In this document: positions 29,787 through 39,011 of the stretch, piece by piece
How the letters are laid out: each line of letters begins with the position of its first letter
Position numbering within the stretch: position 1 is the stretch's first letter
NCBI RefSeq assembly: GCF_014648075.1
Contig: NZ_BMQK01000003.1
Coordinates: 248,001-312,000, forward strand
Direction: 5' to 3'
Length of the DNA: 64,000 nt
DNA from: Streptomyces ruber
GTDB lineage: Bacteria > Actinomycetota > Actinomycetes > Streptomycetales > Streptomycetaceae
Notes under the pieces: model-generated
Database searches by the model: none
Seen by the model: the letters and a program-made list of their open reading frames with translations, nothing else
What the model was told of the DNA's origin: nothing
Program-made: the position numbers and the translations under genes

Positions 29787-31178
29787 ATGCCGCACCCCCG
29801 CACCACCCTGCTCGTGACGACCGCCGCGCTGGCCGCGGCGGTCGTCGCCCCCTCGCCCGCCGTCCCCGCATCCCCGCAGGCTCCCGCCGCCGCCGTCCCG
29901 GCCCCGGGCGCGTACTACGTGCAGAGCGCCGTCACCGGTCTCAACGCGGCCGACAGCGACGGGACGGTGGAGCAGCACCGGCCCCGCGGCGACGAGGACC
30001 ACCAGCGCTGGACGCTGCGCGCGAGCGGAGCCTCGTACGTCCTGGAGAGCACCGACGCGGCGGGCAGCTGCCTGGGCCGCGACGGTGACCGGGCCGTCAC
30101 CGTCGCCTGTGCGAGCACCGACGCCGCCTGGGAGATCACCGGGGCCGCGGCAGCCGACCGGTACCGGCTCAAGGCCCCCGGCACCGACCGCCACCTCGCC
30201 GTCGCCGCCAAGCCCGCGGGCGCCAACCACCCCGCCCCGCTCACCGTCGGCCCGGCGGGCGACCTGGCCGCCTGGTACCTCACCCCGGTCGACCCCGCGA
30301 CCCGCCCCATGCCGCCGGCCGACCAGCGAACACTGGACCAGGTCACCTTCCTCACCTCCCACAACGCCTACGCCAACGGCGTCGACGGCGGCTTCGCCCC
30401 GCCCTTCGTGAACCTGGTGCCCAACCAGACCCGGGGCATCGACCGGCAACTCGCCGACGGCGTGCGCGGGTTCATGCTCGACATCCACCAGACCTCCGAC
30501 GGCGCGATCCTCTGCCACAACAGCTGCACCCTGGTAGGCGGCCCGGTCGCGCTCTGGGTGGACGTCCAGCGGATCGTCGACTTCCTGGAGCGCAACCCCG
30601 GTCAGTTCGTCACCGTCTTCCTGGAGGACTACGTCGACCCGTCCGTCCTGCGTGCCGAACTCGCCCGTGTCGATGGCCTGTCCGACGTGCTGTACCGGCC
30701 GGACCGGGCAGGCGTACGGGAGAACGGCTGGCCGCGCATGGCCGATCTGATCGCGGCGAACGACCGGCTGCTGCTCTTCACGGATCACAGCCGCTCGGCC
30801 GACGAGGCGGCGGGGCTCACCCGGGACGGCTTCGGCGTGATGTACCAGCGGGAGTGGACCGTCGAGAACCACTGGTCCATGGGCCCGGGAGTGGGCGCCT
30901 CCGACTGGTCCTGTTACAGCCGGTGGTACGACGCGAACACCAACATCCCGCTGACCCGCACCGAGGCGGGCTTCCGCCCGCTGTTCGTGATGAACCACTT
31001 CCGGGACGCGGGAATCACGTCCACGGCGGCCACGGACAACGCCAAGCTCGCCGACCGGGCGCAGCGGTTCTGCCGGCCGGCCGCCCGCAAGAAGCCCAAC
31101 TTCCTCGCGGTCGACCACTACGACCGCGGGAACCCGGCGGCGGCGGTCGCCACCCTGAACACCTACACGTACCCGTAA
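29787..31178 (+). CDS. Secreted PLC-X domain protein with beta-trefoil lectin-like region
   Basis: A 463-residue secreted protein. It has a signal peptide (about 1-30), a ricin-like beta-trefoil region (about 40-165, with HQRW and repeated LxxxxxxxxC patterns), then a phosphatidylinositol-specific phospholipase C X-like domain (about 180-463). The first catalytic-type His lies in SHNAY (H192), and FMLDIHQTSDG follows (D232, H234). PLC-X enzymes cleave phosphoinositides; many bacterial members are of unknown substrate. The ATG at 29787 has GAAGGG upstream. The 134-bp gap to the chitinase gene shows no clear promoter. Confidence 0.8.
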   Translation: MPHPRTTLLVTTAALAAAVVAPSPAVPASPQAPAAAVPAPGAYYVQSAVTGLNAADSDGTVEQHRPRGDEDHQRWTLRASGASYVLESTDAAGSCLGRDGDRAVTVACASTDAAWEITGAAAADRYRLKAPGTDRHLAVAAKPAGANHPAPLTVGPAGDLAAWYLTPVDPATRPMPPADQRTLDQVTFLTSHNAYANGVDGGFAPPFVNLVPNQTRGIDRQLADGVRGFMLDIHQTSDGAILCHNSCTLVGGPVALWVDVQRIVDFLERNPGQFVTVFLEDYVDPSVLRAELARVDGLSDVLYRPDRAGVRENGWPRMADLIAANDRLLLFTDHSRSADEAAGLTRDGFGVMYQREWTVENHWSMGPGVGASDWSCYSRWYDANTNIPLTRTEAGFRPLFVMNHFRDAGITSTAATDNAKLADRAQRFCRPAARKKPNFLAVDHYDRGNPAAAVATLNTYTYP

Positions 31179-31196
31179 GCGGCCCGACGGCGAGCG

Positions 31197-31243
31197 ACCG
31201 GGCGGGCGACCGGGCGGGGAACGGCCCGCCACGCCCGCCCGGT
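31197..31243 (+). terminator. Terminator after the PLC-X gene
   Basis: A perfect 12-bp G+C stem (31197-31208 with 31232-31243) encloses a 23-nt loop that can itself pair partly. It begins 18 bp after the PLC-X stop. Confidence 0.6.
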
Positions 31244-31271
31244 TTGCCGTAGCGGTCGTGTTACGTATAAC
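31243..31271 (+). promoter_or_regulatory. Promoter of the VOC-adenosine deaminase pair
   Basis: TTTGCC (31243-31248), a 17-nt spacer and TATAAC (31266-31271) form a good vegetative-type promoter. The -10 lies inside GTTACGTATAAC (31260-31271), whose GTTA/TAAC ends are inverted and might bind a regulator. Confidence 0.5.
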
Positions 31272-31317
31272 GTCCCGGCAGTCGCACCGCGCACGAACCG
31301 GAGGGCCGACGACCCCG

Positions 31318-31746
31318 ATGACCGAGACGACCCCGATGCCTCCGACCCGACACATCGCCCTGGTCACGCTCGTCGTCGACGACTACGACGAGGCGATCCG
31401 CTTCTACACGGAGGCGCTCGGGTTCCGGCTGGCCGAGGACGCGCCGCGGCCCGACGGGGGCCGCTGGGTCGTCGTCGAGCCGGGGGACGCAGGACGGGGC
31501 GGCTGCGCGCTGCTGCTGGCCCGGGCGCGGGGCGAGGCGCAGCGCGCCCGGATCGGCGACCAGACCGGCGGGCGCGTGGGCTTCTTCCTGCACACGGACG
31601 ACTTCGCCCGCGACCACGCGCGGATGCGCGCGGCGGGCGTGACCTTCCTGGAGGAGCCGCGCCACGAGCCGTACGGCACGGTCGCCGTCTTCCAGGACCT
31701 GTACGGCAACCGGTGGGACCTGCTCCAGCCCGCCACGACCCACTGA
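31318..31746 (+). CDS. VOC-family (glyoxalase-like) protein
   Basis: A 142-residue single-domain VOC protein. HIALVTLVVDDYDEAIRFYTEALGF is a textbook family start, and YGTVAVFQDLYGNRWDLLQP is the metal-ligand end with the DLYGN motif. The substrate is unknown. The ATG at 31318 is used; an internal ATG at 31336 is possible. It lies 42 bp before the adenosine deaminase gene on the same strand and probably shares its promoter. Confidence 0.82.
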   Translation: MTETTPMPPTRHIALVTLVVDDYDEAIRFYTEALGFRLAEDAPRPDGGRWVVVEPGDAGRGGCALLLARARGEAQRARIGDQTGGRVGFFLHTDDFARDHARMRAAGVTFLEEPRHEPYGTVAVFQDLYGNRWDLLQPATTH

Positions 31747-31788
31747 GACACGCACCCCGCAACCCCGCACATCGAGGACACGCACCGC

Positions 31789-32877
31789 ATGACCGCCGCC
31801 CCCGCCCCCCGCATCGACGCCGACACCCTCCGCCGTCTCCCCAAGGCCGTGCTGCACGACCACCTCGACGGCGCCCTGCGGCCCGCCACGCTCGTGGAGC
31901 TCGCGGAGACGGCCGGCCACACCCTGCCGGTCACCGACCCCGAGGCGCTGGCCGCCTGGTTCCGCGAGGCCGCGGGCTCCGGTGACCTGGTCCGCTACAT
32001 AGCCACCTTCGAGCACACCCTCGCGGTGATGCAGACCCGCGAGAGCCTGCTGCGCACCGCCGAGGAGTACGTGCTCGACCTGGCGGCGGACGGTGTCGTC
32101 TACGGCGAGGTCCGGTACGCCCCCGAGCTGATGCTGCGCGGTGAGCTGACCCTGCCGGAGGTCGTCGAGGCGGTGCAGGAGGGCCTGGCCGCCGGCATGG
32201 CGAAGGCGGCGGCCGCGGGCACCCCGGTCCGCGTCGGCACCCTGCTCTGCGGCATGCGCATGTTCGACCGTACGCGCGAGATCGCCGGCCTGGCCGTGGC
32301 GTACCGGGACGCGGGCGTCGTCGGCTTCGACATCGCGGGCGCCGAGGACGGCTTCCCGGCCGCCGACCACCTGGCCGCCTTCGAGCACCTGCGGGCCGAG
32401 AGCGTGCCGTTCACCATCCACGCCGGCGAGGCGCACGGCCTGCCGAGCATCCACCAGGCGCTCCAGGTGTGCGGCGCCCAGCGGATCGGGCACGGCGTGC
32501 GGATCACCGACGACATCCCCGACCTCGCGGCCGGCAAGCTCGGCCGGCTCGCGGCCTGGGTGCGCGACCGCCGGATCGCCCTGGAGATGTGCCCGACCTC
32601 CAACCTCCAGACCGGCGCGGCGACCTCCATCGCCGAGCACCCCGTCACGGCCCTGAAGGACCTGGGCTTCCGCGTCACCGTCAACACGGACAACCGCCTG
32701 GTGTCGGGCACGACCATGACCCGCGAGATGTCCCTGCTCGTCGAGGAGGCGGGCTGGACGCTCGACGACCTGCGCACGGTCACGGTGAACGCCGTGAAGA
32801 GCGCCTTCCTCCCCTACGACGAGCGCGTCGCCCTCATCCGGGACGTCGTCCTGCCGGGGTACGAACTCGCCGGGTGA
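31789..32877 (+). CDS. add: Adenosine deaminase
   Basis: A 362-residue metal-dependent deaminase. The HDHLDGA motif (H23, H25) supplies two metal ligands in the place of the usual Hx[28 protein letters not shown] and VNTDNR carry the remaining catalytic Glu, His and Asp residues. It converts adenosine or deoxyadenosine to inosine in purine salvage. Length and all motifs are normal. It is the second gene behind the VOC gene and is followed by a convergent DinB gene 12 bp away. Confidence 0.93.
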   Translation: MTAAPAPRIDADTLRRLPKAVLHDHLDGALRPATLVELAETAGHTLPVTDPEALAAWFREAAGSGDLVRYIATFEHTLAVMQTRESLLRTAEEYVLDLAADGVVYGEVRYAPELMLRGELTLPEVVEAVQEGLAAGMAKAAAAGTPVRVGTLLCGMRMFDRTREIAGLAVAYRDAGVVGFDIAGAEDGFPAADHLAAFEHLRAESVPFTIHAGEAHGLPSIHQALQVCGAQRIGHGVRITDDIPDLAAGKLGRLAAWVRDRRIALEMCPTSNLQTGAATSIAEHPVTALKDLGFRVTVNTDNRLVSGTTMTREMSLLVEEAGWTLDDLRTVTVNAVKSAFLPYDERVALIRDVVLPGYELAG

Positions 32878-32889
32878 CATCCCGCCGGG

Positions 32890-33405
32890 CTACGACGCCG
32901 CGCGCTGCAGCAGCCCCCGCGCGTACGCGGCCTGGCCGACGTGCTGGAGGTCGTCGGACAGCACGCTGGCCAGCCGCACGCCGAGGGTGACGGGCGGGTC
33001 CCAGTTCTCGTCCACGACGTCGTCCAGGTCCTTCGCGGTGAGTCCGCCCAGGTAGGCCAGGGTCCGTTCGTGCACCGCGTCGTAGTAGCCCAGCAGCAGG
33101 TCGGCCGAGCCGACCCGCACCTGGGCGACCTGCTCGGGCGTGTGCCCGTACCCCGTGTCCTCGACGGGCAGGCCGAGGCCGAAGCGGTCGGCCCAGCCCT
33201 CCGACGTCCACACCTGGTCCCGGCCGGCCACGTCCGCGACGTGGTCGTCCTGGACGCGGGTGAGGTGCCAGACCAGCCAGCCGATCGGATTGGCCCCGCC
33301 CTGTGGCGGGCTGTTCAGGTCGTCGGGCGTGAGGCCCCCGAGGACGGAGTGAACCTCTTCCTTGATGCGTCCGTACGCTTCGATGAGAACGTCGTTCGTC
33401 TCCAT
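32890..33405 (-). CDS. DinB/DUF664-family protein
   Basis: A 171-residue four-helix-bundle protein of the DinB_2/mycothiol-dependent-enzyme superfamily. GGANPIGWLVWHLTRVQDDHVADVAG contains the first metal-binding His region and DDLQHVGQAAYARGL the C-terminal one. These thiol-dependent proteins often use mycothiol; the reaction is unknown. The ATG at 33405 is chosen because relatives begin with an equivalent TNDVL segment. An ATG at 33441 with GGGGG upstream would add 12 residues. Confidence 0.78.
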   Translation of the reverse strand: METNDVLIEAYGRIKEEVHSVLGGLTPDDLNSPPQGGANPIGWLVWHLTRVQDDHVADVAGRDQVWTSEGWADRFGLGLPVEDTGYGHTPEQVAQVRVGSADLLLGYYDAVHERTLAYLGGLTAKDLDDVVDENWDPPVTLGVRLASVLSDDLQHVGQAAYARGLLQRAAS

Positions 33406-33486
33406 GCCGTCCGCGTTCCCGTACGAGCGGCTGTCGCACATCTCTTGACCCCCGGGGTCGGCGTTGCCACACTCGGCGCCGCCGTA

Positions 33487-33498
33487 GAAAACGCTTGC
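33487..33498. promoter_or_regulatory. LacI-type operator before the secreted beta-helix gene
   Basis: GAAAACGCTTGC fits the LacI-family operator pattern GNAANCGNTTNC exactly. It lies 155 bp before the secreted beta-helix gene and 82 bp upstream of the divergent dinB-like start. A sugar-responsive LacI repressor would fit a polysaccharide-active secreted protein. Confidence 0.5.
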
Positions 33499-33653
33499 TG
33501 CGCCACCCCCCACCTCTCGTCGCGGCACCGTGATGCCTGTTGCCGCAGGTCATGCGTGCGCCCACGGTGCATCGACACACGTCGAACGGGGTTCGACGAG
33601 ACGAACAGGGCGGGGACCGGCAGGCGTGCCACCCCCACCGAGGAGACAACGTG

Positions 33654-34889
33654 ATGGGACGCAGAGCCGCAGATCGTCCGATCGACGCCCCCCGTGCCAC
33701 GGACGCCCGCGCGGGCCGCGGGCGGCGGGCCGGTGCCATCGCCGCCTGTGCCACCGCCCTGTTCACCGGGGCGGCCGTGCTGACGGCCCCCGCCAGTGCG
33801 GCACCCGCCCCCGCCGCCTCGCCGCAGGCCGCCGCGGCCGCCTGCGGCGAGGGCTCGTACCAGGCGGAGGCCGTGCTGAGCGGCAGCACCTGGACCGCCC
33901 GGCGCGGCAGCAGCACCGTGTACACCGGCACCGACATGCGCGCCGCGATGCAGGCGGCCATCGGCAGCCTGACCGCGAACCGGACGTCGAAGGAGCGCGT
34001 CGTCGTGCGTGGCTCGGGCACGATCGGCGCGGGATCGCGGGTCTCCCTGCCGAGCTACACCGTGCTCGACGTGTGCGGCACGATCAACGTCACCGGCAGC
34101 GGTTCCGGCGACCAGGCGCCGGTCTACTCCCGCGGCACCCGGGACGTCGAGGTGCAGCACCTGAACGTCACCGGCGCCCCGCTCTACGGGATCTTCATGC
34201 GCAACGTCCAGAACGTCGTCCTCGGCCAGATCGACATGCGCCTCTCGCGCGGCCTGGGCGTGCGCATCGACAACCGCGGCGACACCAGCCAGTGGACGCG
34301 GAACGTCCGGATCGACGACGTGTACGTCTCCGGCGCGAGCAGCCACGCGGTCGAGACCTACGGCGTGGACGGCCTCACCGTCGGCACGGTCACCGCCCGC
34401 AACGTGGGCGAGTCCGGCCTGCTCCTCAACCAGACGATCAACGCCACCGTCACGAAGGTCGACGCGGACGGCGCGGGCGCCGGCACCGGGTACGCGGCCT
34501 TCCGCATGGCCAACCGCAACGGCCGGACCGGCAGCTCGTACCCCACCAACATCCGCGTGGGCGAGGTGATCGCGCGCGGCGGCGGACGCGGGGTGTTCTG
34601 CGTGTCCGAGAGCGGCGGCGCGGTCATCGACCGGGTCAACCTCTCGGGCACCGGCAACAACGCGATCCTCGTGGAGAACTGCTACAACGTGAACATCGCC
34701 GCCCAGAGCGGCACCGTCACCGGCGGCGGCGAGATCCGGCTCGCGGCCCGCTCGGAGTTCCCGAACAACTCCGACATCACCATCCAGAACCTCACGGTGA
34801 CCAACTCCGCGATCCGCGAAAGTCCCTGCGGCACCAACACCACCTTCCGCAACAACAGGCTCGTCAACAGCAGTCAGAGCATCTGCTGA
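33654..34889 (+). CDS. Secreted right-handed beta-helix protein (pectinase-like fold)
   Basis: A 411-residue secreted protein. An Arg-rich, hydrophobic signal peptide of about 50 residues (ending near ASAAPA) is followed by repeated beta-helix coils with regular V/I and N/G positions (such as NVQNVVLGQIDMRLSRGLGV and VDGLTVGTVTARNVGESGLL). This fold is shared by pectate lyases, rhamnogalacturonases and other polysaccharide enzymes. I see no unambiguous catalytic signature, so the substrate is open. It ends with Cys-containing segments likely to be disulfide bonded. The ATG at 33654 has GAGGAG 8 nt upstream. Confidence 0.8.
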   Translation: MGRRAADRPIDAPRATDARAGRGRRAGAIAACATALFTGAAVLTAPASAAPAPAASPQAAAAACGEGSYQAEAVLSGSTWTARRGSSTVYTGTDMRAAMQAAIGSLTANRTSKERVVVRGSGTIGAGSRVSLPSYTVLDVCGTINVTGSGSGDQAPVYSRGTRDVEVQHLNVTGAPLYGIFMRNVQNVVLGQIDMRLSRGLGVRIDNRGDTSQWTRNVRIDDVYVSGASSHAVETYGVDGLTVGTVTARNVGESGLLLNQTINATVTKVDADGAGAGTGYAAFRMANRNGRTGSSYPTNIRVGEVIARGGGRGVFCVSESGGAVIDRVNLSGTGNNAILVENCYNVNIAAQSGTVTGGGEIRLAARSEFPNNSDITIQNLTVTNSAIRESPCGTNTTFRNNRLVNSSQSIC

Positions 34890-35003
34890 ACCGTCTGCTG
34901 GGCCGGATGGCGCAAGGTCCCGGCCATGGTGGGGCGTCCACCTCGCACACCCCGGCCTGTTCGACTAATTTGTCCATGTTTCATGTCGGCGGAGGGGTGG
35001 ACG

Positions 35004-36512
35004 ATGGTCAGCGGTTCGGACGCCACACTCGCCGGTGCGCGGCACCCCGGCCGGCCCGTCGTTCCCGACACGTCCTGGCGGGCGCGCGGCGAGGGGTGGC
35101 TGTGGGCCGTGGCCGGGGCCTTCACCGCGGCCCAGCTCGTCCTCGTCCGGCCGGGCCTGGGCCTCGGCTGGGACGAGTCCGTGTACGTCAGCCAGGTGAG
35201 CTCCGACGTCCCGGCCGCGTACTTCAGCGCCCCGCGCGCGCGAGGTGTGTCCTGGCTGGTGGCGCCGGTCGCCTCCTGGTCGTCGTCGACCCCGCTGCTG
35301 CGGGTCTACCTGGCCGTGCTGTCCGGGCTGGCCCTGTGCCTGGCGCTGCGCGCCTGGCGGGGGCTGTTCCCGGCCCGGGTGCTGGCCGGGGCGGGCGCCC
35401 TGTTCGCCACCCTGTGGGTGACGCTCTTCTACGGCCCGCAGGCCATGCCCAACTACTGGGTGGCCATCGGGGCCCTGGTGTGCGTCGGCTGCTTCCTGCG
35501 CGCGGGGGACGACCGCGGCGGCCGGGCCGCCCTGTGGGGCGTGGGCGGCGGCGCCGCGCTGATGGCGGTGATGCGCCCCACGGACGCGGTGTGGGTGACC
35601 CTGCCGCTGCTCGCCGTGCTCGTGTGCGTACCGCGCCGGCGGAATCCGCGGCTGCTCGCGGTGCTCCTCGCCGGACTCGCCGGGGGAGCGGTGCCCTGGG
35701 TGATCGAGGCGTACACCGCGTACGGCGGACTGCGGCAGCGCCTGTCCGAGGGGTCCCGGGTGCAGGGCGGCCTCGGCTGGAACATCGCCGTCGACGACCA
35801 GCTGCGCAGCCTGGGCGGACGCGCCCTGTGCCGGCCGTGCACCGGGCCGCCCGCCGACCTGGCGGTCACCCTCTGGTGGTACGCCTTGCCCCTGCTGGCA
35901 CTGCTCGGCCTGGTGGTCGCCGTCAGGGCCCGGCGCGCCGAGACCACCCTGGTGCCCCTGGCGTGCGCCGTCACGGCGGCCGTCCCGTACCTCCTGCTGA
36001 TCGGGTACGCCGCCCCGCGCTTCCTGCTGCCCGCCTACGCGCTGCTGTCCCTCGTGGTCGCCGACGCGCTCGCCCACCTGCTCACGGCGCCGGGCCGGAC
36101 GTGGCGGCCGGTGGCGTGGACACTGGTGCCGCTCGCGCTGGCCGGGCACCTCGCGGTGCAGTACGCCGTGCTGGAGCGGACGGTCACGCGCACCGCCGCG
36201 AGCCGCGAGAACTGGGCGCGCACCGCCACGGAACTGCACCGTCTCGGTGTCCGGCCGCCCTGCCTGGTGACCGGGCACACGGCGATCCCGGTCGGCTTCT
36301 ACGCCCGCTGCGCGTCCGGCAACACCCAGGGCAACAACGCGAACACCACCCCCGCCGAGATCCTGGACACGGCCGGGCGCATCCCGGTCGCCGCGCTCAC
36401 CGCGCCCGGGGGGACCCCGCCCTCGTACGCCCGCGACTGGCCCCGCCACCGGCTCGGCCCCTTCGACGTCTACACGGCTCCGGCCGGGCCCCGCGGTGGC
36501 GGAGCGGGCTGA
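35004..36512 (+). CDS. Membrane glycosyltransferase-like protein (GT-C fold)
   Basis: A 502-residue polytopic membrane protein with about 10-11 helices. After the first helix, the GLGWDESVYVSQVSSD loop holds the DE-type acidic pair expected for GT-C lipid-phosphosugar transferases (Asp/Glu in the first extracytoplasmic loop). A larger soluble C-terminal region follows (TATELHRLGVRPPCLVTG onward). It may glycosylate exported or cell-wall polymers. The ATG at 35004 has GGAGGGG 6 nt upstream; an ATG at 34983 is less well placed. No partner genes are adjacent. Confidence 0.72.
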   Translation: MVSGSDATLAGARHPGRPVVPDTSWRARGEGWLWAVAGAFTAAQLVLVRPGLGLGWDESVYVSQVSSDVPAAYFSAPRARGVSWLVAPVASWSSSTPLLRVYLAVLSGLALCLALRAWRGLFPARVLAGAGALFATLWVTLFYGPQAMPNYWVAIGALVCVGCFLRAGDDRGGRAALWGVGGGAALMAVMRPTDAVWVTLPLLAVLVCVPRRRNPRLLAVLLAGLAGGAVPWVIEAYTAYGGLRQRLSEGSRVQGGLGWNIAVDDQLRSLGGRALCRPCTGPPADLAVTLWWYALPLLALLGLVVAVRARRAETTLVPLACAVTAAVPYLLLIGYAAPRFLLPAYALLSLVVADALAHLLTAPGRTWRPVAWTLVPLALAGHLAVQYAVLERTVTRTAASRENWARTATELHRLGVRPPCLVTGHTAIPVGFYARCASGNTQGNNANTTPAEILDTAGRIPVAALTAPGGTPPSYARDWPRHRLGPFDVYTAPAGPRGGGAG

Positions 36513-36513
36513 G

Positions 36514-37404
36514 TCAGCGCTGCCGCGTCCGGTCGTCCAGCAGCCGCATCAGGGCCCGGGCCGCCGGGCTGGTGTCCTGAAGGGGCGGCAGCAGAGCCAC
36601 CGTCTCGTACTCCGTCCCGCCGGTGCCCTTCAGCGGCAGGGCCGCGAGAGTGCGCCGCTTGTGGCGGAAGTGCCGGGGCACCACCGCGACGCCGAGGCCC
36701 TCGTCGACCAGGTCCAGCAGCGTGTGCACGTCGTTGACCTCCAGCGCCACCGTCCGGTGGACGCCCGCGGAGACGAAGGCGGCGTCGGTGGTGCGGCGCG
36801 GTCCCCAGTCCGGATGGAAGTCGACGAAGGTCTCGCCGGCCAGGTCCCGGGGCGTCAGGACGGCTCCGGCCGCCGCGAGGCGGTGCGCCGGAGGGCAGAG
36901 CACGACCATCGCCTCGCTGGTCAGTGACACGGACCGCAGCTGCTCGTCGTCCGCCCGCGTGCGCACCCCGAAGGCGAGGTCGAGCCGGCCCGCCGCGACC
37001 TCGTCCGCCAGCGTGCCCGCCCCCGCCTGCCGCAGCCGCACCTCCACGTCCGGATGCTGCCGCCGGAACGCGGCGAGCAGACCGGCCACGTGCACCCCCG
37101 CGAGGCACTGCTCGGCGCCCACGGACAGCGTGCCCCGCAGGACGCCCTGCACCGCGGCCACCGCCTCGTGCGCGGCCCGCACCCGGTCGAGGATCCGCTC
37201 GGCCTCGTCGAGCAGGGCGCGCCCCGCCTCGGTGAGCGTCACCCGGCGCGTGGTGCGCACGAACAGCGGTGCCCGCAGCTCCCGTTCCAGGGCGCGCACC
37301 GAGGCGGACAGACCCGACTGCGAGACCATCAGGCGCTCGGCCGCCCGGGTGAAGTGCTGCTCCTCGGCGACGGCGACGAAGTACCGGAGATGACGGAGTT
37401 CCAC
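36514..37404 (-). CDS. LysR-family regulator
   Basis: A 296-residue LTTR. The N-terminal helix-turn-helix ELRHLRYFVAVAEEQHFTRAA plus QSGLSASVRALERELRAPLF is standard, followed by a type-2 periplasmic-binding effector domain. It diverges from an aldo-keto reductase gene, the classic LTTR arrangement, so that gene is its likely target. The GTG at 37404 has no ribosome-binding site but lies 8 nt after TAGGCT, suggesting a nearly leaderless mRNA. Confidence 0.88.
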   Translation of the reverse strand: MELRHLRYFVAVAEEQHFTRAAERLMVSQSGLSASVRALERELRAPLFVRTTRRVTLTEAGRALLDEAERILDRVRAAHEAVAAVQGVLRGTLSVGAEQCLAGVHVAGLLAAFRRQHPDVEVRLRQAGAGTLADEVAAGRLDLAFGVRTRADDEQLRSVSLTSEAMVVLCPPAHRLAAAGAVLTPRDLAGETFVDFHPDWGPRRTTDAAFVSAGVHRTVALEVNDVHTLLDLVDEGLGVAVVPRHFRHKRRTLAALPLKGTGGTEYETVALLPPLQDTSPAARALMRLLDDRTRQR

Positions 37405-37478
37405 GATTGAGAAGCCTAGGCGCTGAATCCCATCCGATTCTCCTGTTGGACCGCTGGCCACCGGCAGGCCAGAGTGAG

Positions 37479-37513
37479 CATCCGGCACCTGGCATCCGGC
37501 ACCTGGCATCCGG
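37479..37513. repeat. 14-bp tandem repeat in the lysR/AKR divergent region
   Basis: CATCCGGCACCTGG occurs at 37479-37492 and 37493-37506, with a third partial copy to 37513. It lies between the divergent lysR and aldo-keto reductase promoters and could be a regulator site or a simple slippage product. Confidence 0.8.
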
Positions 37514-37555
37514 GCGTCCGGCACTGGTTCGTCCCATCCTCCCGAGGAGTACGCG

Positions 37556-38554
37556 TTGTACACCGCACACCCCGACCGTTACGCGGACATGCCCTACCGG
37601 CGCACCGGACGCAGCGGACTGAAGCTGCCCGCGCTGTCGCTCGGCCTGTGGCACAACTTCGGCCCCGACCGGCCCGTCACGACCCAGCGCGCCATCCTGC
37701 GCCGCGCCTTCGACCTCGGTGTCACGCACTTCGACCTGGCGAACAACTACGGCCCGCCGCCCGGCGCCGCCGAGTCCGCCTTCGGCGAGGCGCTGAGGGA
37801 CGACTTCGCGCCGTACCGCGACGAGCTGGTGATCTCCACCAAGGCGGGCTACCTCATGTGGCCGGGCCCGTACGGCGAATGGGGTTCGCGCAAGTACCTG
37901 CTGTCGTCGCTCGACCAGAGCCTCTCGCGCATGGGCCTGGACTACGTCGACATCTTCTACTCGCACCGCCCGGACCCGGAGACTCCCCTGGAGGAGACGA
38001 TGGGTGCCCTGCACTCGGCGGTCCAGCAGGGCAAGGCGCTGTACGTCGGCGTCTCCAACTACTCGCCCGAGCAGACCCGCGAGGCCGCCCGCATCCTGGG
38101 TGAGCTGGGCACCCCGCTGCTGATCCACCAGCCCCGCTACTCGATGCTCGACCGCCGCCCCGAGGACACCGGGCTGCTGGACGTCCTTCAGGAGCTGGGC
38201 GTCGGCTCGATCGTGTTCTCGCCGCTGGAGCAGGGGCTGCTGACGGGCCGTTACCTCGACGGCATCCCGGCGGACTCGCGCGCCGCGGGCGACAGCCCGT
38301 TCCTGAGCGCGGACAAGGTCACCGAGGACCTCGTACGGCAGCTGCGCGAGCTGGACGACATCGCCAAGTCCCGCGGCCAGTCCCTCGCCCAGCTCGCGCT
38401 GTCCTGGGTGCTGCGCGGCGGCCGCGTCACCTCCGCCCTGGTCGGCGCGAGCAGCCCCCGGCAGCTCGAGGACAGCGTGGCGGCCATCGGCAACCTGGAC
38501 TTCGACGCCGAGGAACTGGCCCGCATCGACGCGGTGATCAGGACGGCGGGTTAG
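37556..38554 (+). CDS. Aldo-keto reductase (AKR14/YghZ-like)
   Basis: A 332-residue NADPH-dependent reductase. Catalytic residues of the fold are visible: Asp in FDLANNYGPP, Tyr in the same segment, Lys in VISTKAGYLMWPG and His in DIFYSHRPDPETP. The long MYRRTGRSGLKLPALSLGLWHNFG-type start and the GPYGEWGSRKYLL loop are typical of the YghZ branch (L-glyceraldehyde 3-phosphate reductase). The start codon is TTG at 37556, fixed by GAGGAG 6 nt upstream. It is divergent from a LysR regulator that probably controls it. Confidence 0.88.
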   Translation: MYTAHPDRYADMPYRRTGRSGLKLPALSLGLWHNFGPDRPVTTQRAILRRAFDLGVTHFDLANNYGPPPGAAESAFGEALRDDFAPYRDELVISTKAGYLMWPGPYGEWGSRKYLLSSLDQSLSRMGLDYVDIFYSHRPDPETPLEETMGALHSAVQQGKALYVGVSNYSPEQTREAARILGELGTPLLIHQPRYSMLDRRPEDTGLLDVLQELGVGSIVFSPLEQGLLTGRYLDGIPADSRAAGDSPFLSADKVTEDLVRQLRELDDIAKSRGQSLAQLALSWVLRGGRVTSALVGASSPRQLEDSVAAIGNLDFDAEELARIDAVIRTAG

Positions 38555-38569
38555 GGTCCCCGCCCGTAC

Positions 38570-38621
38570 CGGAGCGCCGGGGTCCGCCGCCTGCCGCAGG
38601 GGGGCGGACCCCGGCGCTCCG
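38570..38621. terminator. Bidirectional terminator, 19-bp perfect stem
   Basis: 38570-38588 pairs perfectly with 38603-38621 around a 14-nt loop, exactly filling the gap between the convergent aldo-keto reductase and SnoaL-like genes. Confidence 0.85.
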
Positions 38622-38627
38622 GGCGTG

Positions 38628-39011
38628 CTACGCGGCCCCGGACGGCACCCGGTCGAAGAACCCGTACACGCTGCGGATGCGCCCCTCGTCGTCGAGCGTG
38701 ATCACGTCGAAGCCGACGACCGGCGCCGGACCGTCGCTCCCGTCGGTCAGCTCCCAGTTGAAGCGGGCGACGTGGTGGTGCCCGTCGACGGCACCGGCGA
38801 GGCGGAAGGTGAAGCCGGGGAACTGCTTGTGCGTCGCGGTGATCACGGCCGCGAGCTCCTCCCGGCCCCGGACGTCGGCGATCGGGTCGGTGTACGTGCC
38901 GTCCTCGGCGAAGACGTCGGCGACAGCGGAGTCCAGCTCCTCCGCGCCGGCGTTCCAGACGGCCAGATAGCGGGCCACGACGCTCTCGTGACGCTCCGTG
39001 CTCATGGACAT
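38628..39011 (-). CDS. SnoaL/NTF2-like protein
   Basis: A 127-residue cone-shaped alpha+beta-barrel protein. The VVARYLAVWNAGAEELDSAVADVFAEDGTY start and VDGHHHVARFNWEL strand are typical of SnoaL-like polyketide cyclase/NTF2 proteins. Many are small-molecule isomerases or have no known function. The ATG at 39011 has GGGGG upstream; a second ATG lies two codons later. Confidence 0.78.
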   Translation of the reverse strand: MSMSTERHESVVARYLAVWNAGAEELDSAVADVFAEDGTYTDPIADVRGREELAAVITATHKQFPGFTFRLAGAVDGHHHVARFNWELTDGSDGPAPVVGFDVITLDDEGRIRSVYGFFDRVPSGAA

